Part shown: positions 33,465 to 33,690 of the stretch, piece after piece
Numbering within the stretch: position 1 is the first letter of the stretch
Layout of the letters: each line of letters starts with the position of its first letter
Assembly: GCA_029260215.1 (NCBI GenBank)
Contig: JAJDDQ010000028.1
Location: forward strand, 1-33,690
DNA from: Phycisphaerae bacterium
GTDB taxonomy: Bacteria > Planctomycetota > Phycisphaerae > UBA1845
Direction: 5' to 3'
DNA length: 33,690 nucleotides
Translations under genes and position numbers: made by a program
Notes under the pieces: model-generated
What the model was told of the DNA's origin: nothing
The model's input: only the letters and a program-made list of their open reading frames with translations
Databases searched by the model: none

Positions 33465-33690
33465 CTACGCGCCGCTGTTGTTGCCCGTTTCAGACTCGTT
33501 GGTGGAGTCGGTGAAGGCGCGTTGGAACGCTCCGAAGTCGGCGAAGTCCACGTCGCCGTCGGCGTCCATGTCTGCCCAAGGGCAGCCGGGGTCGGTGGTG
33601 ATACCGGGGCCGTTGCCGCGCTCGGCCACACACTCGGCGAAGTAGAAAGCGTCGCGCTCGTCGCGATCGCCGTCGGAATCGAAGTCGCCG
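33465..33690 (-). CDS. C-terminus of a secreted protein with a dockerin-like tail (5' part outside window)
   Basis: The minus-strand frame enters from the right edge and ends at a TAG (33467-33465); 74 residues are visible. They contain two calcium-loop units: GDFDSDGDRDERDAFYFAEC near the edge, and CPWADMDADGDVDFADFGAF further on, ending in a polar tail (ESETGNNSGA). The DxDGDxD(F/E)xDxxxF layout with a Cys-x-W between units is the planctomycete dockerin-like tail, also present in the two large secreted proteins at the left. The main domains are outside the window, so function cannot be given. Confidence 0.8.
   Translation of the reverse strand, partial: GDFDSDGDRDERDAFYFAECVAERGNGPGITTDPGCPWADMDADGDVDFADFGAFQRAFTDSTNESETGNNSGA

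Noticed and set aside
33317-33631. 104-residue minus-strand frame at the right end
   Set aside because: It is out of frame with the dockerin-like residues; the overlapping frame ending at 33465 has two clear calcium-loop units and is the real one.

Overview
The window comes from a planctomycete-type bacterium, most likely of the Phycisphaerae or a related lineage. Supporting signs are the DUF1800/DUF1501 pair of Tat-exported proteins, the long DCNGNGIPDECD-type aspartate/asparagine repeats, planctomycete dockerin-like tails, and a giant protein with the LEPR-XLL N-terminal motif. No rRNA, tRNA, CRISPR array or complete insertion sequence was seen. A probable transposase C-terminus lies at the left edge and a dockerin-like secreted protein is cut by the right edge.

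Layout, left half. Positions 224-10649 hold a co-directional four-gene block of exported proteins. First is a 1644-residue mosaic with Cys-rich modules, Asp/Asn-rich repeats, an embedded CxxCH haem-type segment, a P-domain-like region, a beta-propeller-like region, a cohesin-like module and a dockerin-like tail. It is followed by DUF1800, DUF1501, and a second secreted protein that carries the same cohesin-like module. At 10702-11351 is a self-contained transcription unit with promoter, nickel superoxide dismutase gene and terminator. Its signal peptide appears placed so that cleavage exposes the nickel-binding histidine.

Layout, centre. Positions 11775-25971 hold a LEPR-XLL/RTX giant protein of 2876 residues with 24 cadherin-like repeats. 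After it come four closely spaced genes: a periplasmic adaptor (HlyD/MFP type), a PilZ protein with intact c-di-GMP motifs, a GAF-GAF-TM-HlyD fusion, and a PqqD-like/M50 zinc metalloprotease/HlyD fusion. A FixJ-type response regulator follows at 26195. I read this as a candidate c-di-GMP-regulated surface-protein export or maturation system with no ABC transporter or TolC gene in view. It is the most interesting part of the window.

Layout, right half. A DUF819 membrane protein is convergent with the regulator. Next, on the minus strand, is a small coupled operon (secreted protein, STAS anti-sigma-antagonist, and a possible 30-residue membrane peptide), then hflK-hflC. On the plus strand follow a stand-alone Nfu N-terminal-domain protein and a trypsin-like lipoprotein protease. 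A gene-free stretch with a near-perfect palindrome precedes the truncated dockerin protein.

All assignments are made by reading the sequence. No database search was run.
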